The position numbers and the translations under genes were made by a program. Positions 24,737-33,386 of a stretch of DNA of 64,000 bases are shown in pieces; position 1 is the stretch's first letter, and the number at the start of each line of letters is the position of its first letter. The notes beneath the pieces are model-generated. The model ran no database searches. It saw only the letters and a program-made list of their open reading frames with translations, and was not told the origin of the DNA. This DNA comes from Dyadobacter sp. NIV53 (GTDB lineage: Bacteria > Bacteroidota > Bacteroidia > Cytophagales > Spirosomataceae), in the NCBI RefSeq assembly GCF_019711195.1, contig NZ_CP081299.1:868001-932000 (forward strand). Direction: 5' to 3'.

Positions 24737-27013
24737 TCAAGCCAGATCAAACCGGTCCAGATTCATCACTTTACTCCAGACTGCAACAAAGTCCTTAACA
24801 AACCTATCCTGTGCATCCGCACTTGCATATACTTCTGCAATAGCTCTGAGTTCTGAATTGGAACCAAATACAAGATCTGCACGGGTAGCAGTCCATTTCG
24901 GTTGGCCGGTTGCACGGTCACTTCCCAAATACAATGATTGGTCATCAGACATAGCTTTCCAGGCAGTACGCATATCAAGCAAATTGATAAAGAAATCGTT
25001 GGTAAGCTGCCCCGGACGTGAGGTGAAAACACCATTTTTAGAACCATCAAAATTGGTATCCAACACGCGCATACCGCCAATCAACACGGTTAACTCCGGC
25101 CCTGTCAATGTGAGCAATTGTGCTTTATCTATCAGCAATTCCTCAGTAGATGCAGTGAATTTTGCTTTTTGGTAATTACGGAAACCATCCGCAACAGGTT
25201 CCAGATAACCTACGGATTCCACATCAGTTTGTTCCTGAGAAGCATCCATACGGCCGGGAGTGAAAGGAACGGTAACGGTATTTCCCGATGCTTTTTCAAT
25301 TCCTGCATTACCGGCAATTACGATCAAATCTGCAATAGAGACTTTCTTGGCTCCTGCCTGATTAAATTCTTTTTGAATGCCCTCGAGAACATTCAGTACT
25401 TTTTGCAGCTGTGCGGGATTATTCACCTTCCAGTCTTTTTGAGGAGCCAGACGTACCCGGGCACCGTTAGCGCCTCCACGCTTGTCAGAACCACGGAAAG
25501 TACTTGCCGAAGCCCAGGCAGTAGACACCAGTTCAGATACACTAAGTCCTGATGCCAATATTTTTCCCTTAAGGTTTACGACATCAAAATCCTGTATCAA
25601 CTCATGGTCAACGGCAGGGATTGGATCTTGCCAGATCAGAACTTCGTCCGGTACATCGGTGCCCAGGTAACGCGCACGAGGCCCCATATCGCGGTGCGTT
25701 AATTTAAACCAGGCACGGGCAAATGCGTCTGCAAATGCATCAGGATTTTCCAGGAAATTCCGGGATATCTTTTCGTACGCCGGATCAAACTTTAAAGCAA
25801 GATCGGTTGTAAGCATCGTCGGTGCGTGTTTTTTGGCGCTGTCATACGCATCAGGAATAATATCCCCTGCATTTTTTGCCACCCATTGGTGTGCACCGGC
25901 CGGACTTTTCGTTAATTCCCACTCGAACGCAAACAGGTTTTCGAAGAAATTATTACTCCATTTTGTGGGTGTAGTCGTCCATATTACTTCAAGCCCGCTG
26001 GTTATCGCATCAGCGCCGCTACCAGAGCCATAACTGTTGCTCCAGCCCAGTCCCTGCGATTCTACACCGGCAGCTTCCGGCTCCTTCCCTACGTGGTCAG
26101 AAGGCGCAGCGCCATGTGTTTTACCAAAACTGTGTCCACCGGCTATTAGTGCAACCGTTTCTTCGTCATTCATCGCCATCCGGCCGAATGTTTCACGAAT
26201 ATCCCTGGCAGAAGCAACCGGGTCAGGATTTCCGTCGGGCCCTTCCGGATTTACATAAATAAGGCCCATATGTGCTGCACCGAGAGGCTTTTCGAGATTA
26301 CGCGAATGGATGTTGCGGCCAGGATCTTCATCCGAAGAAACTACACCATGTCCGTCAACCCCTGCCGAACCGTCTGCATAACGATGGTCGTTGCCCAGCC
26401 AAGTCGTTTCCGATCCCCAGTAAACGTCTTCATCCGGCTCCCATACGTCGGCACGTCCACCGGCAAAACCGAATGTTTTAAAACCCATCGACTCAAGCGC
26501 AATATTACCGGTAAGGATCAGCAAATCTGCCCAAGAAATTTTCTGTCCGTATTTCTGTTTGATCGGCCAAAGCAATCTGCGGGCTTTATCCAAACTCACA
26601 TTATCAGGCCAGCTGTTCAACGGAGCAAAACGCTGCTGTCCTGCACCTGCGCCACCACGGCCATCACCCACCCGGTACGTACCAGCGCTATGCCACGCCA
26701 TGCGGATAAACAAAGGACCATAATGCCCGAAATCAGCCGGCCACCAGTCTTGTGAGTCGGTCATGAGTGCATGAAGGTCTTGTTTCACAGCTTCGAGATC
26801 AAGGCTTTTGAAAGCTTCGGCATAATTGAAATTATCCCCCAACGGGTTCGACAAGGTAGAGTGCTGACGAAGGATACTAAGTTTAAGCTGGTTAGGCCAC
26901 CAGTCACGATTCCTGGTTCCAGCACCGCCTACCTTTTGCTTTACAGCGCCATTCTGGTCCATAGTGCCGTTATGAAACGGGCATTTACTGATGTCGTTTG
27001 ATTCGTTTTCCAT
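24737..27013 (-). CDS. katG: Catalase-peroxidase KatG
   Basis: Bifunctional heme catalase-peroxidase of 758 residues, starting at the ATG at 27013 (MENESNDISKCPFHNG); upstream in-frame codons encode a hydrophobic stretch typical of non-coding sequence. The distal heme residues Arg104, Trp107 and His108 are in RMAWHSAGTYR, the proximal His294 in AGGHSFGKTHGAAP, and the Trp-Tyr-Met crosslink can be formed by Trp107, Tyr198 (DVYWG) and Met249 (AAHMGLIYVNPEGP). The C-terminal domain repeats the fold without heme. It removes hydrogen peroxide. A candidate OxyR box lies about 92-127 bp upstream. It is followed by a terminator, so it is transcribed alone. Confidence 0.97.
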   Translation of the reverse strand: MENESNDISKCPFHNGTMDQNGAVKQKVGGAGTRNRDWWPNQLKLSILRQHSTLSNPLGDNFNYAEAFKSLDLEAVKQDLHALMTDSQDWWPADFGHYGPLFIRMAWHSAGTYRVGDGRGGAGAGQQRFAPLNSWPDNVSLDKARRLLWPIKQKYGQKISWADLLILTGNIALESMGFKTFGFAGGRADVWEPDEDVYWGSETTWLGNDHRYADGSAGVDGHGVVSSDEDPGRNIHSRNLEKPLGAAHMGLIYVNPEGPDGNPDPVASARDIRETFGRMAMNDEETVALIAGGHSFGKTHGAAPSDHVGKEPEAAGVESQGLGWSNSYGSGSGADAITSGLEVIWTTTPTKWSNNFFENLFAFEWELTKSPAGAHQWVAKNAGDIIPDAYDSAKKHAPTMLTTDLALKFDPAYEKISRNFLENPDAFADAFARAWFKLTHRDMGPRARYLGTDVPDEVLIWQDPIPAVDHELIQDFDVVNLKGKILASGLSVSELVSTAWASASTFRGSDKRGGANGARVRLAPQKDWKVNNPAQLQKVLNVLEGIQKEFNQAGAKKVSIADLIVIAGNAGIEKASGNTVTVPFTPGRMDASQEQTDVESVGYLEPVADGFRNYQKAKFTASTEELLIDKAQLLTLTGPELTVLIGGMRVLDTNFDGSKNGVFTSRPGQLTNDFFINLLDMRTAWKAMSDDQSLYLGSDRATGQPKWTATRADLVFGSNSELRAIAEVYASADAQDRFVKDFVAVWSKVMNLDRFDLA

Positions 27014-27104
27014 TTTTATAAGTTCATGTGTTAAACTAAACCTTTTCCGTACCTGATATTTTGTACAGGCCGATAAAGTTATAATATCAAAAGAAATAAT
27101 CACA

Positions 27105-27140
27105 ATCAATTAATTCTATGTTTCGATAGGCAGAATCTAT
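27105..27140 (-). promoter_or_regulatory. OxyR-like binding site upstream of katG
   Basis: On the minus strand the sequence runs ATAG-N7-CTAT-N6-ATAG-N7-TGAT, close to the OxyR consensus ATAG-N7-CTAT-N7-ATAG-N7-CTAT, with one base less in the spacer and a weak fourth half-site. It lies about 92-127 bp before the katG start. No oxyR gene is in the window, so the regulator would be elsewhere. Confidence 0.5.
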
Positions 27141-27239
27141 GTGAAGCATTCTGTCGGGGATCATGAAACTTAAAACCACACCCCCTTCTGCTTTTGACTT
27201 TTAAAAACTAAAATAAGCAGATTTGTACAAAACTGTTCA

Positions 27240-27857
27240 TTACCAGGCTGATAGCTGAAATTTATCAATGGTTTCAAATGCTTTTTCCAATGCTGTATCC
27301 TTTATTCCGGGAATCCCCATTCCTTCCACCCTGAAAAAAGTCAGGTCTGTTATTCCAATAAAACCAAGAACTGTTTTAAGGTAAGGCTCAACAAAATCGT
27401 TTGCCTTAAACGGACCTTCCGAAAATATTGCCCCGCTTGAAATAGCAACATAAGCTTTTTTACCCGTGACGAATCCCATCGGCCCGTTTTCGTCGTATTT
27501 GAATGTAATACCTGCCCTCACTACCTGATCTATCCAGGCTTTTACTGAAGAAGGAATTGAAAAGTTATAAGTTGGAACATTTATCACAATAATGTCAGCA
27601 TCAAAAACCTCCTGTATCACTTCATCCGAGAGCCTGACAGATTCTTTCTGTGAGTCGGTCTGATTGTCTTTTGGCGTAAAAAATGCTTCCAGCTGGTCAG
27701 CATGAACATGTGGAAAAGGAAGTTTGGTCAAATCCCGCGTTGTAATCTCCGCTCCTGAATATTCATTGCTGATTTTTTCTATCAAAGCATTACCCAGTTT
27801 ATTACTAAAGGAAAATTCGCCCCGCAGGCTTGAAATAATATTTAAGATCTTTTTCAT
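27240..27857 (-). CDS. azoR: FMN-dependent NADH-azoreductase
   Basis: Flavodoxin-fold reductase of 205 residues from the ATG at 27857 (MKKILNIISSLRGEFSFSNK); an upstream in-frame start would add nine residues without family match. Family landmarks are NIISSLRGEFSFS for the FMN phosphate loop, INVPTYNFSIPSSVKAWIDQ for the flavin ring contact and VRAGITFKYDENGPMGFV. AzoR enzymes reduce quinones and azo compounds with NADH, often as part of electrophile defence. The gene is divergent from an HxlR-type regulator with a 34-bp perfect palindrome between them, strongly suggesting that the regulator controls it. Confidence 0.92.
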   Translation of the reverse strand: MKKILNIISSLRGEFSFSNKLGNALIEKISNEYSGAEITTRDLTKLPFPHVHADQLEAFFTPKDNQTDSQKESVRLSDEVIQEVFDADIIVINVPTYNFSIPSSVKAWIDQVVRAGITFKYDENGPMGFVTGKKAYVAISSGAIFSEGPFKANDFVEPYLKTVLGFIGITDLTFFRVEGMGIPGIKDTALEKAFETIDKFQLSAW

Positions 27858-27916
27858 TGTTTTGCTTACGTTAAATTTCAACAAAGCTATGGTGATCAGA
27901 TACTCAGAAATCCGGG

Positions 27917-27950
27917 GTTTCCCAAAGTATACCGGTATACTTTGGGAAAC
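27917..27950. promoter_or_regulatory. 34-bp perfect palindrome between azoR and HxlR gene
   Basis: The half-site gtttcccaaagtatacc (27917-27933) is followed at once by its exact complement ending at 27950, so the whole site is symmetrical. It lies 60 bp from the azoR start and 42 bp from the HxlR start. HxlR-family proteins bind palindromes containing GTAT/ATAC, which this site has at its centre, so it is likely the operator of the divergent pair. Confidence 0.7.
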
Positions 27951-27991
27951 CGGTATAAAAAAGAAAGCGAATTTTAAGTAGTTTTGTAACT

Positions 27992-28384
27992 ATGGAAAAG
28001 ATGACAGAAGATAAAAGAAAATGCCCTGCACACGCATCAACGGAAAACTGTTCGAGGATGCTATTACCGATAAGGGATGCACTGGACATACTGAGTGGCA
28101 GGTGAAAGTTACAGATAATACTTTCCTTAAAATTCGGTAAAAAACGCTTTAAACAAATACAACGAGAAATACCCGGCCTGACGCCAAAAATGTTATCGAA
28201 AGAATTAAAGGAATTGGAAATGAATGAACTGGCCTTAAAGGAAGATCATGATAATTTTCCAGTTTTAATTGAATATGGCCTTACACCATATGGACAAACT
28301 TTAAGCCCCCTTATTGGAGAATTACACGCCTGGGGCACCGCACACAGGAAAAGAATATTTAAGCAGGAATCAGAATTGGCCTGA
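27992..28384 (+). pseudogene. HxlR family regulator with in-frame TGA
   Basis: A 130-codon frame begins MEKMTEDKRKCPAHAS and continues RDALDILSGR, a TGA at 28103, then KLQIILSLKFGKKRFKQIQR, EIPGLTPKMLSKELKELEMN and a final AWGTAHRKRIFK. Family members have a conserved Trp at exactly the stop (SGRWKLQIIL), so the codon TGG has become TGA. The Cys at residue 11 is typical of redox-sensing members of the family. Full read-through would make a normal protein; otherwise only a peptide or an internally started fragment is made. The gene lies opposite azoR and the palindrome. Confidence 0.85.
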
Positions 28385-28450
28385 TAATCACCAGAATACT
28401 ACCAGTAAGTCTATATTCTAAAAAAGGAGCTGCATATCCATCATCAAAAA

Positions 28451-28488
28451 CGGCCATGAAATTTGTGTTTTCATAGCCGATTTTTTTT
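28451..28488 (+). terminator. Terminator after HxlR gene
   Basis: cggccatgaaa and tttcatagccg form a stem with one mismatch and are followed by eight T bases. It closes the HxlR transcript before the oppositely oriented msrA. Confidence 0.75.
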
Positions 28489-28521
28489 ACGAAAAGAAAC
28501 AAACTAATATACCTTTTGAAA

Positions 28522-29013
28522 TCAATTCAGTTTCCAGCTGGGCCTTTCAAAGTGGCAGGTATATCCGCCGGGATGTTTTTGCAGGTAGTCCTGATGTTCA
28601 GCTTCTGCATTCCAGAAATCAGTTGCAGGTACAACCTCCGTAACAACTTTCCCGGGCCATACGCCGGATGCATCCATTTCCGCAATCAGTTCATTTGCTA
28701 CCTCGCGCTGGTTTTCATCCTGGAAGAAAATAGCCGAACGATAGGACAACCCGATATCATTTCCCTGCCTGTTTCGTGTTGTCGGGTCATGGATCTGGAA
28801 AAAATATTCAAGTAACCCGCGATAGGATAATTGTGCAGGATCAAACACAATTTCAATACCTTCTGCATGCGTTCCGTGATTCCGGTAAGTCGCATTGGGA
28901 ACGTCGCCACCTGTATATCCTACTACCGTTGAAATTACACCTGGATAGTGCCTGATAAGTTCTTCTACTCCCCAGAAGCAACCTCCTGCCAAAATGGCTT
29001 TTTCAGTACTCAT
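28522..29013 (-). CDS. msrA: Peptide-methionine (S)-S-oxide reductase MsrA
   Basis: Repairs oxidised methionine in proteins and free methionine-S-sulfoxide. The 163-residue protein has the catalytic GCFWG motif at residues 11-15 (Cys12), then VVGYTGGDVPNATYRNHGTH, AEGIEIVFDP, FFQIHDPTTRNRQGNDIGLS, and the C-terminal AEHQDYLQKHPGGYTCHF that normally carries a recycling residue. No signal peptide, so cytosolic. Its neighbour is the azoR/HxlR divergon, and it is in line with the oxidative-stress theme (KatG nearby). Start is fixed by MSTEKAILAGGCFWG. Confidence 0.96.
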   Translation of the reverse strand: MSTEKAILAGGCFWGVEELIRHYPGVISTVVGYTGGDVPNATYRNHGTHAEGIEIVFDPAQLSYRGLLEYFFQIHDPTTRNRQGNDIGLSYRSAIFFQDENQREVANELIAEMDASGVWPGKVVTEVVPATDFWNAEAEHQDYLQKHPGGYTCHFERPSWKLN

Positions 29014-29206
29014 ATCATTTATTTTAATGTGATAAAGCTATAGTACAAATTCCATGCCTTCCCGCCTTCCTGACATCTGATTGAAAGGATATGATCAGAT
29101 CGTTTTTTTCTGGATAAATGATATAGCATCCTGATTTTCAAGACAGAAAGATGTGTGTTAATTCTAGTTTTGATTATCTTTATATCAAAGTTAACAATTG
29201 ATCATT

Positions 29207-29362
29207 ATGGCTGAAGCGTTAATTATTACCGGAATCATTCTTATGTATTACTGTGCAAAGGAAATGCGTTACCCTAAACCAAGTCTGGCCAGAGCTGTTA
29301 ACTCTGCACTTTTCTGGCCATTTTCAATATTTTTTAATACATACAAAAGGAGTAAAGAATAG
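29207..29362 (+). CDS. 51-residue membrane microprotein, unknown
   Basis: The ATG at 29207 opens a frame of 51 codons with a hydrophobic N-terminal segment (AEALIITGIILMYYCAKEM) and a second hydrophobic stretch near the C-terminus (ALFWPFSIFFNTYKR) before the final KRSKE. It could be a small membrane protein. It lies just upstream of the glyoxalase-like gene, with 32 bp between. Not recognised; whether it is translated is uncertain. Confidence 0.5.
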   Translation: MAEALIITGIILMYYCAKEMRYPKPSLARAVNSALFWPFSIFFNTYKRSKE

Positions 29363-29394
29363 TATAAATTCAAAAGTATTTCCTGATCTCCATC

Positions 29395-29751
29395 ATGAAA
29401 CCTGAATCCGTCATTCCAGTTCTTTATTCGGAAGATATCCGAAAAAGCATAGCCTATTACACCGAAACGCTGGGCTTTGAGGAAAGCTGGGAATGGGATG
29501 ATAATCCAACATTTGGAGGAGTGAACTGGGGCGATGTGCGGATATTCTTTTGCAAACAGGATCAGGGGAATCCCGGAACCTGGCTTTGCATCAATGTTGA
29601 AAACGTAGACGAGTATTTCGAATTTATTCAGAAACGCGGCGCCAAAATCCTTTCCCCTCCGGATGACAAACCATGGTTCATGCGGGAAATGCTGGTTTCG
29701 GATCCTGACGGGCATATAATCCGTTTCGGGCAAGGTATTGAATGTGACTAG
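29395..29751 (+). CDS. Glyoxalase/bleomycin-resistance (VOC) family protein
   Basis: Protein of 118 residues with the VOC fold: EDIRKSIAYYTETLGFEESW is the first beta-alpha-beta unit, followed by GVNWGDVRIFFCKQDQGNPG and, in the second half, NVDEYFEFIQKRGAKIL and FVSDPDGHIIRFGQG-like residues (VSDPDGHIIRFGQ). The family includes bleomycin-binding proteins, dioxygenases and glyoxalase-type enzymes; the bleomycin-binding-protein pattern with two tandem halves is favoured, but the substrate is unknown. Metal-ligand His/Glu are only partly identifiable, so activity versus binding is unclear. Confidence 0.82.
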   Translation: MKPESVIPVLYSEDIRKSIAYYTETLGFEESWEWDDNPTFGGVNWGDVRIFFCKQDQGNPGTWLCINVENVDEYFEFIQKRGAKILSPPDDKPWFMREMLVSDPDGHIIRFGQGIECD

Positions 29752-29761
29752 TTTTCAACAT

Positions 29762-29875
29762 TTACTCAGACCGCAATGCCTTCACCGGATTCATCAACGC
29801 TGCACTTACTGACCTATACGCGAGAGTGAGCATTGCAATAATAAAAGTAACGCCGATTGCACCCAAAATATACTG
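29762..29875 (-). pseudogene. C-terminal remnant of an ABC transporter permease
   Basis: A minus-strand frame reads YILGAIGVTFIIAMLTLAYR and ends SVSAALMNPVKALRSE before a stop at 29762. The ending NPVK(S/A)LR(S/T)E is the usual C-terminus of the FtsX/MacB-type permeases that occur in large numbers in Cytophagales. The upstream part of the gene is absent, and the fragment joins directly to the higA remnant, so the junction records a rearrangement. Confidence 0.65.
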
Positions 29876-29887
29876 GCATCAAGCTTG

Positions 29888-30159
29888 ATATGATATTGGA
29901 AATCAGACAGGTATTTGCAAGTTCCGTTTGCTTTAATCGCATTTCATACATCCGTAGAGATATCATTTCAGGTAATGTCTCGGGCATTGCGGTACGATGG
30001 TGTTTACGCTCAAAATTCTGCGCTGCGAGTGCCATATTCCTGATCTGATTCCAAAATAGTCAGATTGGCTTCGCCTTTATCCATAAGCAATTCTATTTTA
30101 TTCATAATACCTTCATATTCAAGCTCATTCTTGATCGTAAAATCAGCTTTTTCTATCAT
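29888..30159 (-). pseudogene. higA: Decayed HigA-type antitoxin gene
   Basis: Starts at the ATG at 30159 (MIEKADFTIKNELEYEGIMN) and continues as KIELLMDKGEANLTILESD, after which a frame break near 30045 leads to the next piece: IRNMALAAQNFERKHHRTA and LPEMISLRMYEMRLKQTEL. This is the normal order of HigA antitoxins, in which the second part is a helix-turn-helix. The DNA-binding helix and the C-terminal end are missing, replaced by the permease tail. It lies 5 bp after the toxin gene. It is inactive as read. Confidence 0.7.
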
Positions 30160-30164
30160 TAATT

Positions 30165-30475
30165 TTATTTTTTATATTTTATAAGCATTGGATCTATACG
30201 ATCGTATTCCTTATGGGAACCAATTAACTTGATATAGACTGTCCTGATATTAAAATGTATGGCAGCTATTAACCTATAATTGTTGCCGCCAATGTCAAAA
30301 ATAAATCGGTCATTACCGACATAGTCTATAGCTGAAAACGTAGCCTTCACTTCTGCAAAGGAATTCCAATTTGCTCTTTCAGTTTCAATGAACCATTTCT
30401 CTAAGGCAGATTTAGATCCGGGATGTTTAATGGAGAACTCACGAATAACTTTGTATGCAATGCAATTACAACCAC
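30165..30475 (-). pseudogene. higB: HigB-type toxin gene with frameshifted start
   Basis: HigB mRNA endonuclease toxins begin near ..VIAYK.IREF and end near KLIGSHKEYDRID; the minus-strand frame shows EFSIKHPGSKSALEKWF, IETERANWNSFAEVKATFSA, IGGNNYRLIAAIHFNIRTVY and IKLIGSHKEYDRID before a stop at 30165. The start is broken: a tandem copy of tgcaa at 30456-30465 shifts the N-terminus. Removing one copy gives GTG at 30475 followed by VVIAYKVIREF. The toxin would thus have been intact before a 5-bp duplication. An imperfectly related operator-like palindrome lies upstream. Confidence 0.72.
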
Positions 30476-30497
30476 AGGTTTAGTAAAAGTAAAATAA

Positions 30498-30512
30498 TTT
30501 AGAAATTCTAAA
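30498..30512. promoter_or_regulatory. Candidate operator of the HigBA module
   Basis: tttagaa-a-ttctaaa is a perfect 7-1-7 palindrome 22 bp before the predicted toxin start. Antitoxin-bound operators of HigBA modules occupy this position. Confidence 0.4.
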
Positions 30513-30681
30513 ATTTAATTTCTATGTATATATCTAAACTGATTAGCAGTTGGACTGGTTTTTTGAATTAAGTCACCATTTTACCACGAATGCGATTCTG
30601 GCTACAGCCTTTACAGTTTTGACTACAATGCATTTTCCTTTCCTATGGAAATTTGTAACTTAAAATAATTGCTGATATAAG

Positions 30682-31422
30682 ATGAAAAATGAAATTGAAG
30701 GAAAAGTTGTAGCCATCACCGGAGCAAGCAGCGGTGTAGGAAAAGCAACTGCAATCATGCTTGCCGGACTGGGTGCAAAAATCGTGTTAGGTGCAAGGCG
30801 ATTGGATCGGTTAGAAGAAATTACATCTTTGATTACTAAAAATGGCGGCGATGCAGTTTACAAAGTGACTGATGTTAGAAAGAAGGACGACCTGATAAAC
30901 CTGGTGAAGCTTGCTTGCGACCGTTATGGAGGACTTGATGTGATCATTAATAATGCTGGAATGAGTCAGCTCTCTCATATTGATGAGCTGGATCTTGAAG
31001 GCTGGGAACAAATGATTGACATTAACCTGAAAGGCACATTATATGGTATTGCTGCGGCTATTCCGGTTTTCCATAAACAGGGTTCAGGCCATATCATCAA
31101 TATAATTTCCACTTCTGGAATAAAGATCGTACCGATGCAGGGCGTGTATGCCGGAACAAAAAATGCAGTCCGCACCATTACAGAAGCCTTACGCCAGGAA
31201 TCTAAGGGCAGGTGGCGTGTGACCGGTATCTCACCGGGTTATGTCCAGACGGAATTTGCTGATAACCTTAAAAACGTTCAAATGAGGGACCTTATCAAAG
31301 AAAAAATGGAAACACTTGCCATTTCGCCGGATACTATTGCGAGTGCTGTTGTGTTTGCGATCGGACAGCCCGCCAGTGTTGACGTAGGTGATATTGTCGT
31401 TCGCCCAAGTGTTCAGGATTAA
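30682..31422 (+). CDS. SDR family NAD(P)-dependent oxidoreductase
   Basis: Complete classical SDR of 246 residues starting at MKNEIEGKVVAITGASSGVG. The nucleotide motif is GASSGVG (about residues 15-21), with NNAGMSQL, the catalytic Ser in INIISTSGIK, YAGTK as the active dyad and a C-terminal SPGYVQTEF. Substrate unknown. There is no neighbour on the same strand until the AraC gene 203 bp downstream, so that regulator may control it. No signal peptide or membrane segment. Confidence 0.93.
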   Translation: MKNEIEGKVVAITGASSGVGKATAIMLAGLGAKIVLGARRLDRLEEITSLITKNGGDAVYKVTDVRKKDDLINLVKLACDRYGGLDVIINNAGMSQLSHIDELDLEGWEQMIDINLKGTLYGIAAAIPVFHKQGSGHIINIISTSGIKIVPMQGVYAGTKNAVRTITEALRQESKGRWRVTGISPGYVQTEFADNLKNVQMRDLIKEKMETLAISPDTIASAVVFAIGQPASVDVGDIVVRPSVQD

Positions 31423-31624
31423 TTGTTAATTTAAGGACAAGTAAATCAATGAATGGTTTTGCTTCACTGGTGATTAATTTGACAGGTATAATATTTTGGA
31501 CCTGATTGCAGGATTATCAGGATTGGCTATTGACTGATGTCAGTTGTTACCGTAGCTCATTTGGGTAGACCTAAACGAGGACATTTTAGACAGAAAAAAG
31601 GTATTTCTTTAAACCTGAATTATT

Positions 31625-32533
31625 ATGAAAAAGCTTCCACTTCATCACTACGACAACATATCCTCACTTATGCGGCGGCTTGAACAGCCTAAGCCGCTGC
31701 ATCCGCTCGTGGCACTTATCAATTACGACCAGGTGAAGGTCCCGCTCGTCGATGCAGGAGATAAATTTTCTCTTGCATTTTATAAGGTTTCTTTCAAAAC
31801 TGATTTCAAGGGCAAAGTGAAATACGGACATGGTTACTATGATTTTGAAGAAGGTGGGCTTGCATTTCTAGCGCCAAACCAGATCGTGACCATGTCAGAT
31901 GATGAACAAAGCTATGAAGGATATTCCCTGTTTTTTCATCCCGACCTGATCCGGAATTATCAGCTGGGCAATACGATTGGTGAGTATGGATTTTTCTCTT
32001 ATTCTGTGTCCGAAGCGTTGTATTTATCCGAAAAAGAAAAGTACATTATCGCTTCTTTATTTGAATCAATTGCAACCGAACTTAATAACAACATTGATCA
32101 TTTCAGCCAGGATGTGCTCGTTTCACAGATTGAACTGCTGCTGAATTACAGCAACCGCTATTACAACAGGCAGTTTATAACACGAAAGGTTATTTATAAT
32201 GATATGATCAGCAGCATGAACACCTATTTATCCAATAGGTTTGATTCACAGAAATCTCTTTTAACCGGACTCCCAACGGTTCAGGAAATCTCCGATCATT
32301 TGCAGGTTTCACCACGATATCTGACAGATATGTTAAAATCACTCACCGGGCAAAGTGCACAGCAGCATATACATAACCGGCTCATAGAAAGAGCTAAAGA
32401 CATTTTATCCAATACCAACCTGACCATCGCCGAAATTGCTTACGACCTGGGTTTTGAACATCCGCAATCTTTCAATAAATTCTTCAAACAAAAGGCTGAT
32501 ATGTCCCCATTGGAATTTCGGGCAGGTTTTTGA
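31625..32533 (+). CDS. AraC family transcriptional regulator
   Basis: Protein of 302 residues. The N-terminal two-thirds (to about residue 185) contains GHGYYDFEEGGLAFLAPNQ and FFHPDLIRNYQLGNTIGEYG, typical of cupin-like effector-binding domains of Bacteroidota AraC regulators. The C-terminal domain has VQEISDHLQVSPRYLTDMLK and IAEIAYDLGFEHPQSFNKFF, the double helix-turn-helix. It probably senses a small molecule and may act on the SDR gene upstream. The stop at 32531 is followed by an 11-bp hairpin facing the response-regulator gene of the opposite strand. Confidence 0.92.
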   Translation: MKKLPLHHYDNISSLMRRLEQPKPLHPLVALINYDQVKVPLVDAGDKFSLAFYKVSFKTDFKGKVKYGHGYYDFEEGGLAFLAPNQIVTMSDDEQSYEGYSLFFHPDLIRNYQLGNTIGEYGFFSYSVSEALYLSEKEKYIIASLFESIATELNNNIDHFSQDVLVSQIELLLNYSNRYYNRQFITRKVIYNDMISSMNTYLSNRFDSQKSLLTGLPTVQEISDHLQVSPRYLTDMLKSLTGQSAQQHIHNRLIERAKDILSNTNLTIAEIAYDLGFEHPQSFNKFFKQKADMSPLEFRAGF

Positions 32534-32640
32534 ATTAGTGTATAAACATTCAATGTTTATAATTTGTGAAGCAGGAAATTCTTGTAAAACCAGTATAGTG
32601 CCAGTACTTAAAAAATATACTTTCCAGTGAAATATAAAAT

Positions 32641-33384
32641 TTAAATCCAGCCAAACCTTTCGAGTAATCTTTCTTTCTGCTGTCGGGCTACCGGTATAGT
32701 TGCTCCATTGGAAAGGAGTAAATATGTGCCCTCTCCTTTTACAAGTTTATTTATGTGGCTTAAATTAACAATATATTGCCTGTGGACTCTTACAAAATTC
32801 CGGACTTCCAATACTTCCTGTACATCGCCCAGTGTCTTGGAAATCATATACTGTTCCCCGTTCGAAAGGTAAAAACGGGTATAGTTACTGTCCGCTTCAC
32901 AGTAGACGATCTGACTAAGTTCAATGAATGACAATCCGCCATTATGTGGAAGCGCAATTCGGTCTGGAAAGCTGTTGCCATTGTTAGGATAGTAGCTCCG
33001 AAGCAATTCCAACTGATACAGATTTACTTTTGTCACATTCTCTGCCCGACGGACCGAGGCTATCAGATCAACTGTATCAACAGGCTTAAGCAGATAATCG
33101 AGTGCACTAAAACGGAAAGCCTGCACAGCGTACTGGTCATAAGCTGTCACAAAAATGATACTAAAATTGATATCCCCTACTTTTTCAAGAAGCTGAAAGC
33201 CATTTAAAAGTGGCATTTCAATATCAAGAAATATGAGAGCCGGCTTCAGAGTACGGATGCCTTTCAGCGCTTCGGTACTTTCAGTATATTGTCCTACAAT
33301 CTCTACCTGCGGGCAATGACGCCTGAGCTGAAAAGCCAGTAGCTGCACATTATCCGGTTCGTCGTCAATAATGATTGTACGCAT
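32641..33384 (-). CDS. LytTR-type response regulator
   Basis: Protein of 247 residues from the ATG at 33384 (MRTIIIDDEPDNVQLL); an upstream in-frame start at 33423 would overlap the kinase gene and adds no conserved residues. The receiver domain has the acidic pair DD (7-8), the phosphorylation site Asp54 in LIFLDIEMP, the Thr/Ser switch in IIFVTAYDQYAV and Lys in DYLLKPVD. The C-terminal LytTR DNA-binding domain carries IVYCEADSNYTRFYL and ARQQKERLLERF. It is 2 bp from the stop of the cognate kinase gene, a clear two-component operon. Confidence 0.95.
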   Translation of the reverse strand: MRTIIIDDEPDNVQLLAFQLRRHCPQVEIVGQYTESTEALKGIRTLKPALIFLDIEMPLLNGFQLLEKVGDINFSIIFVTAYDQYAVQAFRFSALDYLLKPVDTVDLIASVRRAENVTKVNLYQLELLRSYYPNNGNSFPDRIALPHNGGLSFIELSQIVYCEADSNYTRFYLSNGEQYMISKTLGDVQEVLEVRNFVRVHRQYIVNLSHINKLVKGEGTYLLLSNGATIPVARQQKERLLERFGWI

Positions 33385-33386
33385 AG

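Noticed and set aside
32541..32561. Palindrome tataaacatt-c-aatgtttata between two convergent genes
   Set aside because: AT-only stem without a T-run of use as a terminator, and no gene start nearby; not listed as a feature.
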